Numbered from the stretch's first letter, positions 15,026-23,699 are shown. The stretch is 37,724 bases of DNA from SLST01 sp964458555 (GCA_964458555.1 CAYWJH010000023.1:1-37724); one strand, 5' to 3'. The notes: generated by a model not told the origin, from the letters alone. Numbers and translations are program-made.

Positions 15026-16510
15026 TCAGGGCGCGAGCGGCATCCGCATCGCGCGGTAGATCCGGTACCCGCGGTAGCTAGCCGGGTCGGGGTCGGCGAA
15101 CGAGAACGTCGCGACGTCCACCGCCGGCGTATCCGAGGTGACCTCCACGACGACAGCCGATATCTTCATCCGGCGCACCGTGCCGGCCTCGTAGTCGAAG
15201 AGCTCGGTGGGCTCGCCGTCGAGCGTTCGGGTGATGCCGCCAAAGGTCACGAGGCGGTTGCCGTTCTGCAGGTAGTCCGCGTCGCCGATGAACGGCGTAT
15301 AGAAGTCTGATCCGTACCGCTTCCCGTACTCCCAGACCTGTCGGGCCGTCATCGCGTCTCGATCGATCTCGTACTCGACGGCCCGAGAGTAGTTGTCCTG
15401 TGGCGCGAGCGGGGCGTCGTACGACCGTTTGTTTCCGTTGTCGTAGACGAGGAGTCGATCCGGGCGGCTGGGATGCACCATGGGAGCGTGCTGTCCCCAC
15501 TGCCACTCGAACGGCTCGCCGATCGGCTCGAGCAACGCATTCTGGAAGCGCTCGTCCCAGTGCGTGTGGTCCCCGAGGATCCAGCTCAGAGTGCCCGTTC
15601 CGCGGTCGATCGAAACGACCGCGCTCTGGTCGCGACCGGACACGATGATTTCGTCGCGCGCGTGGTCGTACTCGACCGCGTTCAGGTGGAGCCAGTCTTC
15701 TTTGCCCAGATTCACCGGCTGTCGTGGGCGCTCCGGATCGAGGATCGTGCGGTAGTCCCACTCACGAACGACATCACCGCTCGAGCGGTCCAGCTCGACA
15801 AGCCCGTCCTCGAACGACCCGGGAGCGGTTGTGAGCGCGAGCAGGTTCCTATTCGGCAGGATCGTCGCGTCGTGATGAAACCCTTCGGGAAGCGGCCAGC
15901 TTCGGCCGGTCCGTTCGCCGAGCATGGTGATCTCGTAGAGCTCCTCGTCGTTCGAGACGATGAACGTGCCCTGCTCCGTGCGCCGCAGCACGTGCCCGAC
16001 GTCGCCGTCGTAGAACCAGCGAACCCTCCCGTAGGAGTCGATCGCAGACGGCATCGGCCGATAGTTCCCGTCGGCGTCGTAGTGTCCGAGGATCAGGAAC
16101 GTCGCGCCGCTGGCGATACGGTCGGGCAGATGACGCTCGACCTCGATCTCCGGATACGCCGACGGTAGCCGGTCGGTCCTGACGCTGCGAACGCGCTCGA
16201 TGACGCGGCCGTCTTCCTCGCTCGCGCGGACCACCACGGTGTTCCGGTGCCCGGGGTAGAGCCCGAGGACGTCGATCGTGTGAACGCGCGCGTAGTCGTC
16301 CGACGTCGCCACGACGTCACCACCCTCGATCGCGCGGACGGTTACGGTGACCCGCGCGGGCCGTCGCGTCCGGATCGTCGCACGCCTGCCCAGCGGATTC
16401 GCGCCGGGCTCGCTCAGGTCCACGCGCACGGGATTCGTCGCGACGAGGGCGATCGCGACCACCGCGGCTGCGACGAGGACAATGAGGCTGATTCTGAGGG
16501 CAATACGCAT
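15026..16510 (-). CDS. arylsulfate sulfotransferase (ASST)-like protein, membrane anchored
   Basis: A 494-residue beta-propeller protein of the bacterial arylsulfotransferase family, which moves sulfate from a phenolic sulfate ester to another phenol without PAPS, outside the cytoplasm. Residues 7-25 form a single hydrophobic anchor or signal. Conserved features appear in order: HHD (212-214), DWLHLN (His275, Asn277), SGRDQ (Arg293) and WGQHAP (His341). The 18-residue spacing from His275 to Arg293 equals that of His356 to Arg374 in the E. coli enzyme, and His341 would be the residue that carries sulfate. There is no Cys, so no disulfide is needed. The start at 16510 follows CGGAGAGACCC. It is divergent from an MFS gene. 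Confidence 0.88.
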   Translation of the reverse strand: MRIALRISLIVLVAAAVVAIALVATNPVRVDLSEPGANPLGRRATIRTRRPARVTVTVRAIEGGDVVATSDDYARVHTIDVLGLYPGHRNTVVVRASEEDGRVIERVRSVRTDRLPSAYPEIEVERHLPDRIASGATFLILGHYDADGNYRPMPSAIDSYGRVRWFYDGDVGHVLRRTEQGTFIVSNDEELYEITMLGERTGRSWPLPEGFHHDATILPNRNLLALTTAPGSFEDGLVELDRSSGDVVREWDYRTILDPERPRQPVNLGKEDWLHLNAVEYDHARDEIIVSGRDQSAVVSIDRGTGTLSWILGDHTHWDERFQNALLEPIGEPFEWQWGQHAPMVHPSRPDRLLVYDNGNKRSYDAPLAPQDNYSRAVEYEIDRDAMTARQVWEYGKRYGSDFYTPFIGDADYLQNGNRLVTFGGITRTLDGEPTELFDYEAGTVRRMKISAVVVEVTSDTPAVDVATFSFADPDPASYRGYRIYRAMRMPLAP

Positions 16511-16670
16511 GGGTCTCTCCGAGCGTTCAAAGCTATCCGTGGAACGGGCTTCGATCAAGTCGCTTCGCCCCCGAAGACGGCGGGCCGTTTCGGCGCGTCC
16601 ATACCGTTCTGGATCGCCTCGGATCGTCGGCTGCTTGACCACGCGCGGCATTAGTGCCACGGTTTCCAGA

Positions 16671-17885
16671 ATGCCATTTCAGCTCCGTACCTCCCAGGAG
16701 GCGTCCGGCAGCTTCTCGTCCACGCTGCCGTGGATTCTCTTTCTCACGCTTCTCGTGTTCGTGGGTATCCTGCCTCGGCTCCTGCTTGCGCCGCTGCTCC
16801 TCCGGGTGTCCGATTCGTTCGGAGTGACCTACAGCACCGCGTCGGGAATCTTCCTCACAGGCTCGGTCGGCTTCGTCGTCGGTCTGCTGACCTCCGGCTT
16901 CGTAGCGAGCCGCCTCCGGCACCGGTGGACGATAATCCTCGCGATCATCGTCTGCGGACTCTCGCTGCTTGCCCTCTCGGCCGTCTCGTCGCTCGTCGCC
17001 TTTCACGTGTTCTTCGCGCTGCTGAACTGGGGCAGCGGGCTCTACCCCGGGTCGGGGATCGCGTCGGTCACGACGATCGCGCCGCAGGTGCACCGCGGCA
17101 AGGCGCTCGCGGTCCACGAGTCGGGACCCAACCTCGCGTTTCTCGTCGCACCCATCCTTGTCGCGGTGCTCGCACCCCACCTCGGCTGGCGCGGCATCTA
17201 CCGCATCGCCGGTGCCGCGGCGCTTCTCGTCGCCGCAGCGTTCGCCGTGTTCGGTCGTGCGAGCAACGATCGAGGCCAGCCGCCGCACTTCGAGAACGTC
17301 GCCGTGTTCCTGCGAAACGGTCCGTTCTGGGTGGTCTCCGCGCTCTTCGTCGTCGCCGCGAGCGCGGCGATGGGCGTCTTCTCGGTTCTGCCAACCTACC
17401 TCGTCGTCGATCACGGCCTGAGCGAGGGACTCGTAAATACGCTCGTCGGCCTCTCCCGGCTTTCCGGGTTCGCGTCGATTCTCTTCGCCGGCGCTCTCGT
17501 CGATCGATTCGGCTTCGTGCCGGTGGTGTCCGTCGTGCTCGGCACGACCGGTGCGATCACCGTGGCGCTCGGCCTCACCTCCGGTGTCCCGCTGCTCGTC
17601 GCGGTGTTCCTGCAGCCGCTGCTCGTCCAGTCGTTCTTCCCGCTTGGACTGAGCGCGCTGAGCGACGTCGCGCCGCCGCACGCGCGCAATCTCGCGATCG
17701 CGCTCGCCATTCCGCTCGCGAACTTCTTTGGCGCGGGAGTGGCGCCTCGGCTGCTCTCGTTTGCGGGGAGCGCCGGCTTCTTCCGGTTGGCGTTCATCGT
17801 GCTCGGGACTGTGACCGCTGCGAGTCTGTTGCTGTTGCGCGCCTATCGTCCCTCGCCCCCGGAGCCGACCACCGATCGCGCTTGA
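16671..17885 (+). CDS. major facilitator superfamily transporter
   Basis: A 404-residue MFS transporter with about 12 hydrophobic segments. The first helix begins near residue 18 (LPWILFLTLLVFVGIL). The loop after helix 2 is SGFVASRLRHRW, the helix-4 region GLYPGSGIASVTTIAPQVHRGKALAVHESGPNLAFL is typical, and helix 8-9 contains FAGALVDRFG. The ATG at 16671 is chosen because upstream sequence is polar and antisense to the sulfotransferase N-terminus; no clear ribosome binding site is present. The substrate is unknown. A functional link to the divergent sulfotransferase gene is possible but rests only on adjacency. Confidence 0.9.
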   Translation: MPFQLRTSQEASGSFSSTLPWILFLTLLVFVGILPRLLLAPLLLRVSDSFGVTYSTASGIFLTGSVGFVVGLLTSGFVASRLRHRWTIILAIIVCGLSLLALSAVSSLVAFHVFFALLNWGSGLYPGSGIASVTTIAPQVHRGKALAVHESGPNLAFLVAPILVAVLAPHLGWRGIYRIAGAAALLVAAAFAVFGRASNDRGQPPHFENVAVFLRNGPFWVVSALFVVAASAAMGVFSVLPTYLVVDHGLSEGLVNTLVGLSRLSGFASILFAGALVDRFGFVPVVSVVLGTTGAITVALGLTSGVPLLVAVFLQPLLVQSFFPLGLSALSDVAPPHARNLAIALAIPLANFFGAGVAPRLLSFAGSAGFFRLAFIVLGTVTAASLLLLRAYRPSPPEPTTDRA

Positions 17886-17956
17886 CAGCCGCGCAGCCGG
17901 GACGAACAATTGGACGACCGACCCGCTTTGGGCCGACGCACGAGCGTGGAGGTGCT

Positions 17957-19093
17957 ATGTCTGTTTCCGTATCGCCGGTGTCGAACCGCCGGGAGCTCAT
18001 GGCGTTCATCAAGCTCCCCTGGAGGCTCTACCGCGACAACCCGAACTGGGTCCCGCCGCTCATCACGGACCAGAAGGCTCTGCTGTCGCGCGAAAAGAAC
18101 CCGTTCTTCCAGCACGCGTCCATCGAGTACTTCCTCGCCGAGCGGGACGGGGAGCTCGCCGGACGAATCGCGGCGATTCACGATCCGTCGTACATCGAGT
18201 TTCAGCAGGAGAATATCGGCTTCTTCGGATTCTACGAGTCCGTCGATGACCAGGCGGTGGCCGACGCGCTCTTCGCCGCGGCGCGCAGCTGGCTCGCCGG
18301 CCGAAACGTCGTGGGGATGCGCGGTCCCACCAACCCGAGCACCAACGACACGCTCGGTCTCCTCGTCGATGCGTTCGACCGCCCGCCCATGGTAATGATG
18401 CCGTATAACCACGACTACTACCCGCGTCTGTTCGAGGCTGCCGGGCTCGTGAAGGCGAAAGACCTCTACGCGTACTGGTTGAACGAAGAGCGCATGAAGA
18501 TCGAACGGCTCGACCGCTTCGTGGAGCTTGTGAAGAAGCGGTACAACCTGTCGCTGCGCCCCATCGACCTCGGCAGACTCGACGAAGAGATCGACATCGT
18601 CAAGCTCATCTACAACGACGCGTGGGAGAAGAACTGGGGATTCGTGCCATGGACAGACGAGGAGCTCGATCACCTGGGCGCCGAGCTGAAGCCGGTCGCC
18701 GACCCCGAGCTCGTGATGTTTGCCTACAAGGACGACGAGCCGGTGGGGTTCTCGCTCTCGCTGCCCGATCTCTTTCAGGCGCTCATCCACGTGAAGAGCG
18801 GGCGCCTCCTGCCGTTCGGGATCTTCAAACTCCTCTCCTGGCAGCGGCGGATCACGCAGGTCCGCGTGCTCGCGATGGGTATTCGCCATCCGTACCGCGG
18901 CATGGGAATCGACGCGCTCTTCTACCATCGCACCTTCCGCTACGCCGAGACCAAGGGGCAGCAGCGCGGTGAATGCAGCTGGATTCTCGAGGACAATCAC
19001 GCGATGAAGGCCGCGATGGAGAAGATGGGAGGCTACGTCTACAAGACCTATCGTCTCTACGACCAGCCGGTCCGCTCGCGGGCGGTGTCATGA
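17957..19093 (+). CDS. GNAT-fold acyltransferase-like protein
   Basis: A 378-residue cytoplasmic protein of a conserved family usually called N-acetyltransferase. It opens with FIKLPWRLYRDNPNWVPPLI, a family hallmark. RGPTNPSTNDTLGLLVD (about 120-136) and the C-terminal HPYRGMGIDALFYH (311-324) follow; the latter matches the acetyl-CoA pyrophosphate loop R-x-x-G-x-G/A of GNAT enzymes. Two GNAT-like halves are likely. The ATG at 17957 has GGAGGT three bases upstream. The 3' end overlaps the SDR start as ATGA, so the two proteins are made together and probably act in one pathway. The substrate is unknown; lipid or small-molecule acylation is a guess. Confidence 0.88.
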   Translation: MSVSVSPVSNRRELMAFIKLPWRLYRDNPNWVPPLITDQKALLSREKNPFFQHASIEYFLAERDGELAGRIAAIHDPSYIEFQQENIGFFGFYESVDDQAVADALFAAARSWLAGRNVVGMRGPTNPSTNDTLGLLVDAFDRPPMVMMPYNHDYYPRLFEAAGLVKAKDLYAYWLNEERMKIERLDRFVELVKKRYNLSLRPIDLGRLDEEIDIVKLIYNDAWEKNWGFVPWTDEELDHLGAELKPVADPELVMFAYKDDEPVGFSLSLPDLFQALIHVKSGRLLPFGIFKLLSWQRRITQVRVLAMGIRHPYRGMGIDALFYHRTFRYAETKGQQRGECSWILEDNHAMKAAMEKMGGYVYKTYRLYDQPVRSRAVS

Positions 19094-20001
19094 ACCTCGC
19101 CGGACGCCTCGTGATCGTCACCGGCGCATCGAGCGGGTTGGGCAGGGCGATCGCGCGCAGACTCGTCGAGCGGGAGCATGCCGATGTAATCATCGCGGCC
19201 CGGCGACACGATCGGCTCGAAGAGCTCGCCGGCGAGCTCCTCGACACCGAGGGGGCTGCGGGTGCGCCCGGCGAGCCGCGCCGGCGCGTGTGGACCTGCG
19301 AGATGGATCTCGCCGCCAAGGGCGGTCCCGAGCGGCTGATGGAGGCGGTGGGCGAGATCGAAGCGAAGCGTGGCGATCGCGTCTTCGGACTCGTGAACAA
19401 CGCGGGCGTCACTCACTACGGCCCGGTCGCCGACATGCCGTCGGAAGCGCTGCACCGAGTTCTCGACCTCAACGTCACCGCGACGATCGATCTCACGCAC
19501 AGGTTCCTGCGGCACGTCCTCGCGACCTCCGCGGGCGGCGACGACACGGGCCGCGGCCGCCGGGCCCGCTCCCCGCGCGCGGCGATCCTCACGGTCACGA
19601 GCGTCGCGGCGCACGTGCCGGTCCCCTACCAGGCGGTCTACGCTGCGAGCAAGCACGCGCTTCAGGGCTTCAGCGAATCGCTCGCCTTCGAGCTCACGCG
19701 GTTGCGGCGCACCGGCGGTCCGCGCATCGTCGTTACCGCCGTCTCGCCCGGCGGGATCGCGACGGAGATGATCGAGCGCTCGGGGCTCGACGAGCGCTTC
19801 GCCGGCCTGTCCGGCGGAGAGCGGGCGAAGTCAACCTTTCTCGCGCCCGCCTCGGGCGTCGCCGCGTACGCGGTGCGCGCGTGGCGGCGTGGGCGCCGCC
19901 GCAGCGTGCCGGGTTTGGATAACAAGCTGACCGTGCTCGCCGCGCGCATCCTGCCGCGCGGTCTCGTGGGCCGCGCCGCCGAACGGCTCTTCCGGCCGTG
20001 A
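19090..20001 (+). CDS. short-chain dehydrogenase/reductase
   Basis: A 303-residue SDR: cofactor motif VTGASSGLGRA (9-19), FGLVNNAGVTHYGP, catalytic Ser in TVTSVAAHVP, then YQAVYAASKHALQGFSESLAFEL with the Tyr and Lys. SPGGIATEM follows, and the C-terminal part is longer than minimal SDRs, ending near LVGRAAERLFRP. This shape fits the DltE/YqjQ-like or acyl-reductase group that works on lipids (inference). Its ATG overlaps the stop of the GNAT gene. A short Arg/Gly-rich insert (about 155-165) precedes the catalytic Ser strand. It is convergent with the VanZ-like gene, three bases apart. Confidence 0.9.
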   Translation: MNLAGRLVIVTGASSGLGRAIARRLVEREHADVIIAARRHDRLEELAGELLDTEGAAGAPGEPRRRVWTCEMDLAAKGGPERLMEAVGEIEAKRGDRVFGLVNNAGVTHYGPVADMPSEALHRVLDLNVTATIDLTHRFLRHVLATSAGGDDTGRGRRARSPRAAILTVTSVAAHVPVPYQAVYAASKHALQGFSESLAFELTRLRRTGGPRIVVTAVSPGGIATEMIERSGLDERFAGLSGGERAKSTFLAPASGVAAYAVRAWRRGRRRSVPGLDNKLTVLAARILPRGLVGRAAERLFRP

Positions 20002-20004
20002 GAT

Positions 20005-20391
20005 TCAGCGGTGCCGGTCGGGGCCGACGCCGCGTCGGCCGAAGGCGCGCCGCACGAGAAAGGCGATCGCGACCCCCACCGCCGCGCCCGCGGCGTTGGC
20101 GATCATGTCCGAAACGTCGAGCTCGCGCCCGGTGAGCTGCTGGGCGCCCTCGACGACCGCCCCGTACGCCGCGAGCCCGACGACGACCGCGATCGCCGCA
20201 GAGACTCCGGTGAGCTTCGGGGCGAACGAAAGCCCCGCGAGTACGCCGAGCGTCGCGTACGCGAGCAGGTGCGCGAGCTTGTCCGGGCCGCTGACCGCGT
20301 CCGGCGGGCTGGGAACGAGCGAGAGCCAGGTGACGGCGGCGGCCGTGACGACGAGGAGCGCACGGCTCGCGAGGAGGAGGCGACGGGGCAT
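20005..20391 (-). CDS. VanZ-like membrane protein
   Basis: A 128-residue protein with about four hydrophobic segments and the VanZ-family phrase GPDKLAHLLAYATLGVL (about 35-51), followed by AAYGAVVEGAQQLTGRELDVSDMIANAAGAAVGV, where E-x-x-Q and D-x-x-D/N-x-x-G are the usual conserved residues. Function in general is unknown; the namesake gives low-level teicoplanin resistance. MPRRLLLAS (20391) is taken as the start because the first helix follows directly and the upstream 52-residue gene ends nine bases before it. Confidence 0.85.
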   Translation of the reverse strand: MPRRLLLASRALLVVTAAAVTWLSLVPSPPDAVSGPDKLAHLLAYATLGVLAGLSFAPKLTGVSAAIAVVVGLAAYGAVVEGAQQLTGRELDVSDMIANAAGAAVGVAIAFLVRRAFGRRGVGPDRHR

Positions 20392-20399
20392 GCCGGGCG

Positions 20400-20558
20400 C
20401 TATTCGGCGATCGGTACGGGCCTGCAGAGTACGCGCTTCCGGTTGGCAGCGCGGCCGCACTTTGCGCAGAAGTGCGTCGGATCAGCGATCAGCTCGACGA
20501 GCTCGTCCCGCCGCTTCTTGATACGTTTCGGTTTCCAGGAGCACAGTTGCTTGCTCAT
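20400..20558 (-). CDS. small cysteine protein (52 residues)
   Basis: A short gene, ATG at 20558 to TAG at 20400, encoding a basic N-terminus (KPKRIKKRRDEL) and the compact motif FCAKCGRAANRKRVLCRP with Cys31, Cys34 and Cys45. Very similar small proteins with a CxxCGRxAN-x5-LC signature are widespread in bacteria as hypothetical proteins; the cysteines probably bind zinc. A TACACT hexamer lies 11 bases upstream of the ATG and no ribosome binding site is visible, so the leader would be very short. It is followed eight bases later by the VanZ-like gene. Role unknown. Confidence 0.75.
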   Translation of the reverse strand: MSKQLCSWKPKRIKKRRDELVELIADPTHFCAKCGRAANRKRVLCRPVPIAE

Positions 20559-20594
20559 ACGTGGCGTGGAGTGTACTACCTCCGCCGCGACGCG

Positions 20595-20915
20595 TCACCC
20601 CGGCGGTTGTGACCGGCTCCGGTCCGCGCGGCGCTCGCGGCGAACCCACTCGTAGACGGTCGTCGCTTCGCCGGCCGGTGGTCGCGCCGGAGCAGCGGTT
20701 GCCCCGGTGCGAGCGCTGCCGACCGGGCACGCGCGGCAGGCCGTCCCGCACGCCGTCGTCGCCTGGAGGTCGCAGCGACACGCGTTTCCCCGGCGTTCCC
20801 AGAACTCGAGCAGCACCTCGACCTCGCGCGGGGGCTGGCCGATCTCGGCCGCCACCTGCGTGAGCGTGGCGGTCCCGAGACGCTCGAGCGCGGAGCCTAC
20901 CTCGCGTAGCGTCAT
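20595..20915 (-). CDS. feoC: FeoC-like winged-helix protein with cysteine cluster
   Basis: A 106-residue protein whose ATG overlaps the feoB stop (ATGA). Residues 1-42 fit the winged-helix FeoC fold (MTLREVGSALERLGTATLTQ, then VAAEIGQPPREVEVLLEFWERRG). Cysteines 46, 48, 56, 60 and 63 form a cluster in the wing, where FeoC proteins bind an Fe-S cluster or metal. An Ala/Pro-rich linker and YEWVRRERR finish the protein; a YxW-type ending is common in the family. FeoC is thought to steady or tune FeoB in response to iron or oxygen. The symbol rests on position, size and fold, as sequence conservation in FeoC is low. Confidence 0.8.
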   Translation of the reverse strand: MTLREVGSALERLGTATLTQVAAEIGQPPREVEVLLEFWERRGNACRCDLQATTACGTACRACPVGSARTGATAAPARPPAGEATTVYEWVRRERRADRSRSQPPG

Positions 20916-23308
20916 GCGCGTCCCTCGATCGCGCTCGGCCGGAATACCGTGCGACCGAGCACCCACAGGCCGGCGACGAGCGCTCCGAGCAGGCCCACCG
21001 CGACGGCGACCGGTCCGAACACCGGGCCGCTGGCGACCTGGTAGAAGAGCGTTGCCAGCGACCAGGCTACGACGGTCGTGTACGCGACGAGGAGCCACCC
21101 GAGGCCGGCGCCCATCTCGCGGATAGCGGCCGCGATCGCGGCGACACAGGGGATGTAGAGCAGCACGAACAGCAGGTAGGCGTACGCTGCGGTGGGCGTG
21201 AACTGCGATCGCATCCGGGCGAAGACCGTCCTGTCAGCGCCGACCTCTTCGCCGACGATCGCCGCGTCGTTCGAGACGATCCCGGTGCCCAGCGGATCGG
21301 TCACACCGGCGAGCGAGCCGGCAAGCGCCTCGGGAATGCTCACGAACGCGTCGCCGATCCCGGCCACGAAATCGAACTCCTCTTCGGATGGATCCGGCCG
21401 TTCCGCGGTTTGCTGCTGCGCGTAGAGCGAGCTGAGCGTACCCACTACGACTTCCTTCGCGAAGATGCCCGTGAACAAGCCTACCGTCGCCGGCCAGTTC
21501 TCCTCCTCAACACCCATGGGTGCGAAGACGGGGGTGATCGCGCGTCCGACGGCCGAGAGGACCGAGCCCTCCTGGTCGTCGTGACCGATCGTCCCGTCGG
21601 TGCCGATCGTGTTCACAAAGGAGAGCACGGTGACGATGGCGATGATCGTCAGGCCGGCCCTGACGATGAAGGAGCGAAGGCGCTGCCACGCCTGCGAGAG
21701 GACGAACCGTGGCCGCGGCGCGTGGTACGGCGGCAGCTCCATCACGAAGTGCGACACCGTTCCCCGGAAGAGCGTGTGCTTGAGCACGAAGCCGGTGAGG
21801 ATGGCGACGAAGATGCCTACCACGTAGAGGCTTAAGACCACCGCACCTGCCGCACGCGGGAAGAAGGCGGCTGCGAAGAGCGCGTAGACCGGCAGCCGCG
21901 CGCCGCACGACATGAACGGAGCCATGAAGCTCGTCATATAGCGGTCCCGCGGCGTCTCGAGCGTCCGCGTCGCCATGATGGCCGGAACGGTGCATCCGAA
22001 GCCGACCATCATCGGAACGAACGAACGACCGGGCAGTCCGATGCTGCGCATGAAGCGGTCCATGACGTAGGCCGCCCTGGCCATATAGCCAGAGTCCTCG
22101 AGGACCGCGAGCGCGAGAAAGAGCGTGAAGATGATCGGCACGAACGTGCCAACCGTCTGTAATCCTGCGCCGACGCCACCTGCGAGCAGCCCGTTCAGCC
22201 ATTCCGGGGTGCCGATGCTCTCGAGCAGCGTCGCGAATCCATCGACGAATACGGTGCCGAGGAGGATGTCGAAGAAGTCGATGAACGCTCCGCCGACGTA
22301 CATCGTGAACCAGAAGACCGCGTACATGACCGCAAAGAAGACCGGCAGCGCGACCACGCGATTGAGCACCACGCGGTCCACGCGCTCGGTCAGCGTGGTA
22401 CGGTCGAGCTTGCGCCTGGTCACGTGGCGGGTGAGACCATGAATGACCCCGTACTTGGCATCGGCGATCGCGACGTCGATCTCGTCATCCAGTCGCTCGG
22501 TGACGTCGCGGACGATCGCCTCGAGATCCTCGCGGCTCATCGACGTGCTCTCGGCGAACCGCCGCACGAACCACGGGTCACCGTCGAGCACGGAGAGCGC
22601 CACCCACCGCGGGTCGGCACCGAGCAGAGCAGCGAGGCTTTCCGCGGCGGGCGCGAGCCGTTCGAGAGCGTCCTCGACCGGGTGGGGGTAGTCGACTCGG
22701 AGGCCGGACGGAGTCGCTTCGTCGAGGACCGAGGTGATCTCGGTGCGAAGCCGCTCTATGTCGGCCGAAGCTGTTCCCACGATCGGGACGACCGGGCACT
22801 GCAGGTGCTCTGCGAGGTGATCCACGGCGATGGATACGCCGTTCTTGTCGGCCACGTCCATCATGTTCAGCACGACGAGCACGGGAACCTTCATCTCGAT
22901 CAACTGAAGGGTGAGGAAGAGGTTCCGCTGTATGTTCGAGGCGTCCACGACATCGATCACCAGATCCGGTTCTCCGGAGAGCAGGTAATCGCGAGCGACG
23001 ACTTCGTCCTGCGAGCTCGCCGACAGCGAATAGATACCCGGCAGGTCGACGATGCGCACCGCCTGCGCTGCGCCGCCGGCCTCGGCCTCGGCGACCGACA
23101 CGGCCCCGCTCGTCTGCGACGCGCCCGGCGCGAACGGCTCGACGAGAACCCGCTCGGCGGCGGTCGGACGGAACGTGCCCTCCTTGCGCTCGACCGTGAC
23201 GCCGGGCCAGTTGCCTATGCGTTGTCGGCTTCCGGTCAGCCCGTTGAAGACGGTCGTCTTCCCGCTGTTGGGGTTACCCACGATCGCGATCGTGCGAGTC
23301 TCACTCAT
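20912..23308 (-). CDS. feoB: ferrous iron transporter FeoB
   Basis: A 798-residue Fe2+ transporter with an N-terminal G-protein domain: G1 GNPNSGKTT (11-19), DLPGIYSLS for G3 and NMMDVADK for G4. An atypically long Ala/Glu-rich insert (about 45-80) lies between G1 and G3. A helical GDI-like region and the membrane domain follow, with two Gate motifs: MMVGFGCTVPAIMATRTLETPRD and FMSCGARLPVYALF, then the second half with GVEEENWPATVGLFTGIFAKEVVVGTLSSLY. AAGGAGGCCGGA precedes the ATG at 23308, which overlaps the feoA stop by eight bases. The gene order feoA-feoB-feoC and the divergent DtxR-type regulator indicate iron-controlled expression. Confidence 0.97.
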   Translation of the reverse strand: MSETRTIAIVGNPNSGKTTVFNGLTGSRQRIGNWPGVTVERKEGTFRPTAAERVLVEPFAPGASQTSGAVSVAEAEAGGAAQAVRIVDLPGIYSLSASSQDEVVARDYLLSGEPDLVIDVVDASNIQRNLFLTLQLIEMKVPVLVVLNMMDVADKNGVSIAVDHLAEHLQCPVVPIVGTASADIERLRTEITSVLDEATPSGLRVDYPHPVEDALERLAPAAESLAALLGADPRWVALSVLDGDPWFVRRFAESTSMSREDLEAIVRDVTERLDDEIDVAIADAKYGVIHGLTRHVTRRKLDRTTLTERVDRVVLNRVVALPVFFAVMYAVFWFTMYVGGAFIDFFDILLGTVFVDGFATLLESIGTPEWLNGLLAGGVGAGLQTVGTFVPIIFTLFLALAVLEDSGYMARAAYVMDRFMRSIGLPGRSFVPMMVGFGCTVPAIMATRTLETPRDRYMTSFMAPFMSCGARLPVYALFAAAFFPRAAGAVVLSLYVVGIFVAILTGFVLKHTLFRGTVSHFVMELPPYHAPRPRFVLSQAWQRLRSFIVRAGLTIIAIVTVLSFVNTIGTDGTIGHDDQEGSVLSAVGRAITPVFAPMGVEEENWPATVGLFTGIFAKEVVVGTLSSLYAQQQTAERPDPSEEEFDFVAGIGDAFVSIPEALAGSLAGVTDPLGTGIVSNDAAIVGEEVGADRTVFARMRSQFTPTAAYAYLLFVLLYIPCVAAIAAAIREMGAGLGWLLVAYTTVVAWSLATLFYQVASGPVFGPVAVAVGLLGALVAGLWVLGRTVFRPSAIEGRA

Positions 23309-23699
23309 TCCGGCCTCCTTTATGTCCGCGCGGTGTGCCGCGGCCCCGGTGCGGGCCCCGTCCGCGTCCGCGCCCCGCACCGTGGGGTCCCGGCCCACGA
23401 CCGTTCTTTCGGCGCCGGCCGCGTCGGGGAGCGTTCGTGAATCCGTGCTCCTCCGGATCCCCTTCGACCGGCTCGAGGACCAGTGCGTCCGCCTCGTCCT
23501 TCCGAAGCGACAGGTCGAACCCGCGGACCGTGATGAGTATCGGATCGCCGAGCGGGGCGACGCGTTGGACGAGGACGGCCGTGCCGCGCGTCAGGCCCAT
23601 GGACAGCAGCTTCGATCGGTACGAGCGATGCGTCGGGCGGATGGCGACGATGCGCCCCATGCTCCCAACCGGTATGTCGCGAAGCCGATACTCGCTCAT
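23301..23699 (-). CDS. feoA: FeoA-domain protein with basic Arg/Gly tail
   Basis: A 132-residue protein. Residues 1-80 are a standard SH3-like FeoA domain (RLRDIPVGSMGRIVAI, LLSMGLTRGTAVLVQRVAPLGDPILITVRG, LSLRKDEADALVLEP) that supports FeoB. Residues 90-132 are unusual: a low-complexity Arg/Gly/Pro/His tail, where normal FeoA proteins stop near 75-80. The tail is read in the same frame up to the overlap with feoB and keeps its frame over 130 bases, so it looks genuine. The ATG at 23699 has TGGAGT upstream; a longer frame to 23750 lacks homology. First gene of the feo operon. Confidence 0.93.
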   Translation of the reverse strand: MSEYRLRDIPVGSMGRIVAIRPTHRSYRSKLLSMGLTRGTAVLVQRVAPLGDPILITVRGFDLSLRKDEADALVLEPVEGDPEEHGFTNAPRRGRRRKNGRGPGPHGAGRGRGRGPHRGRGTPRGHKGGRNE

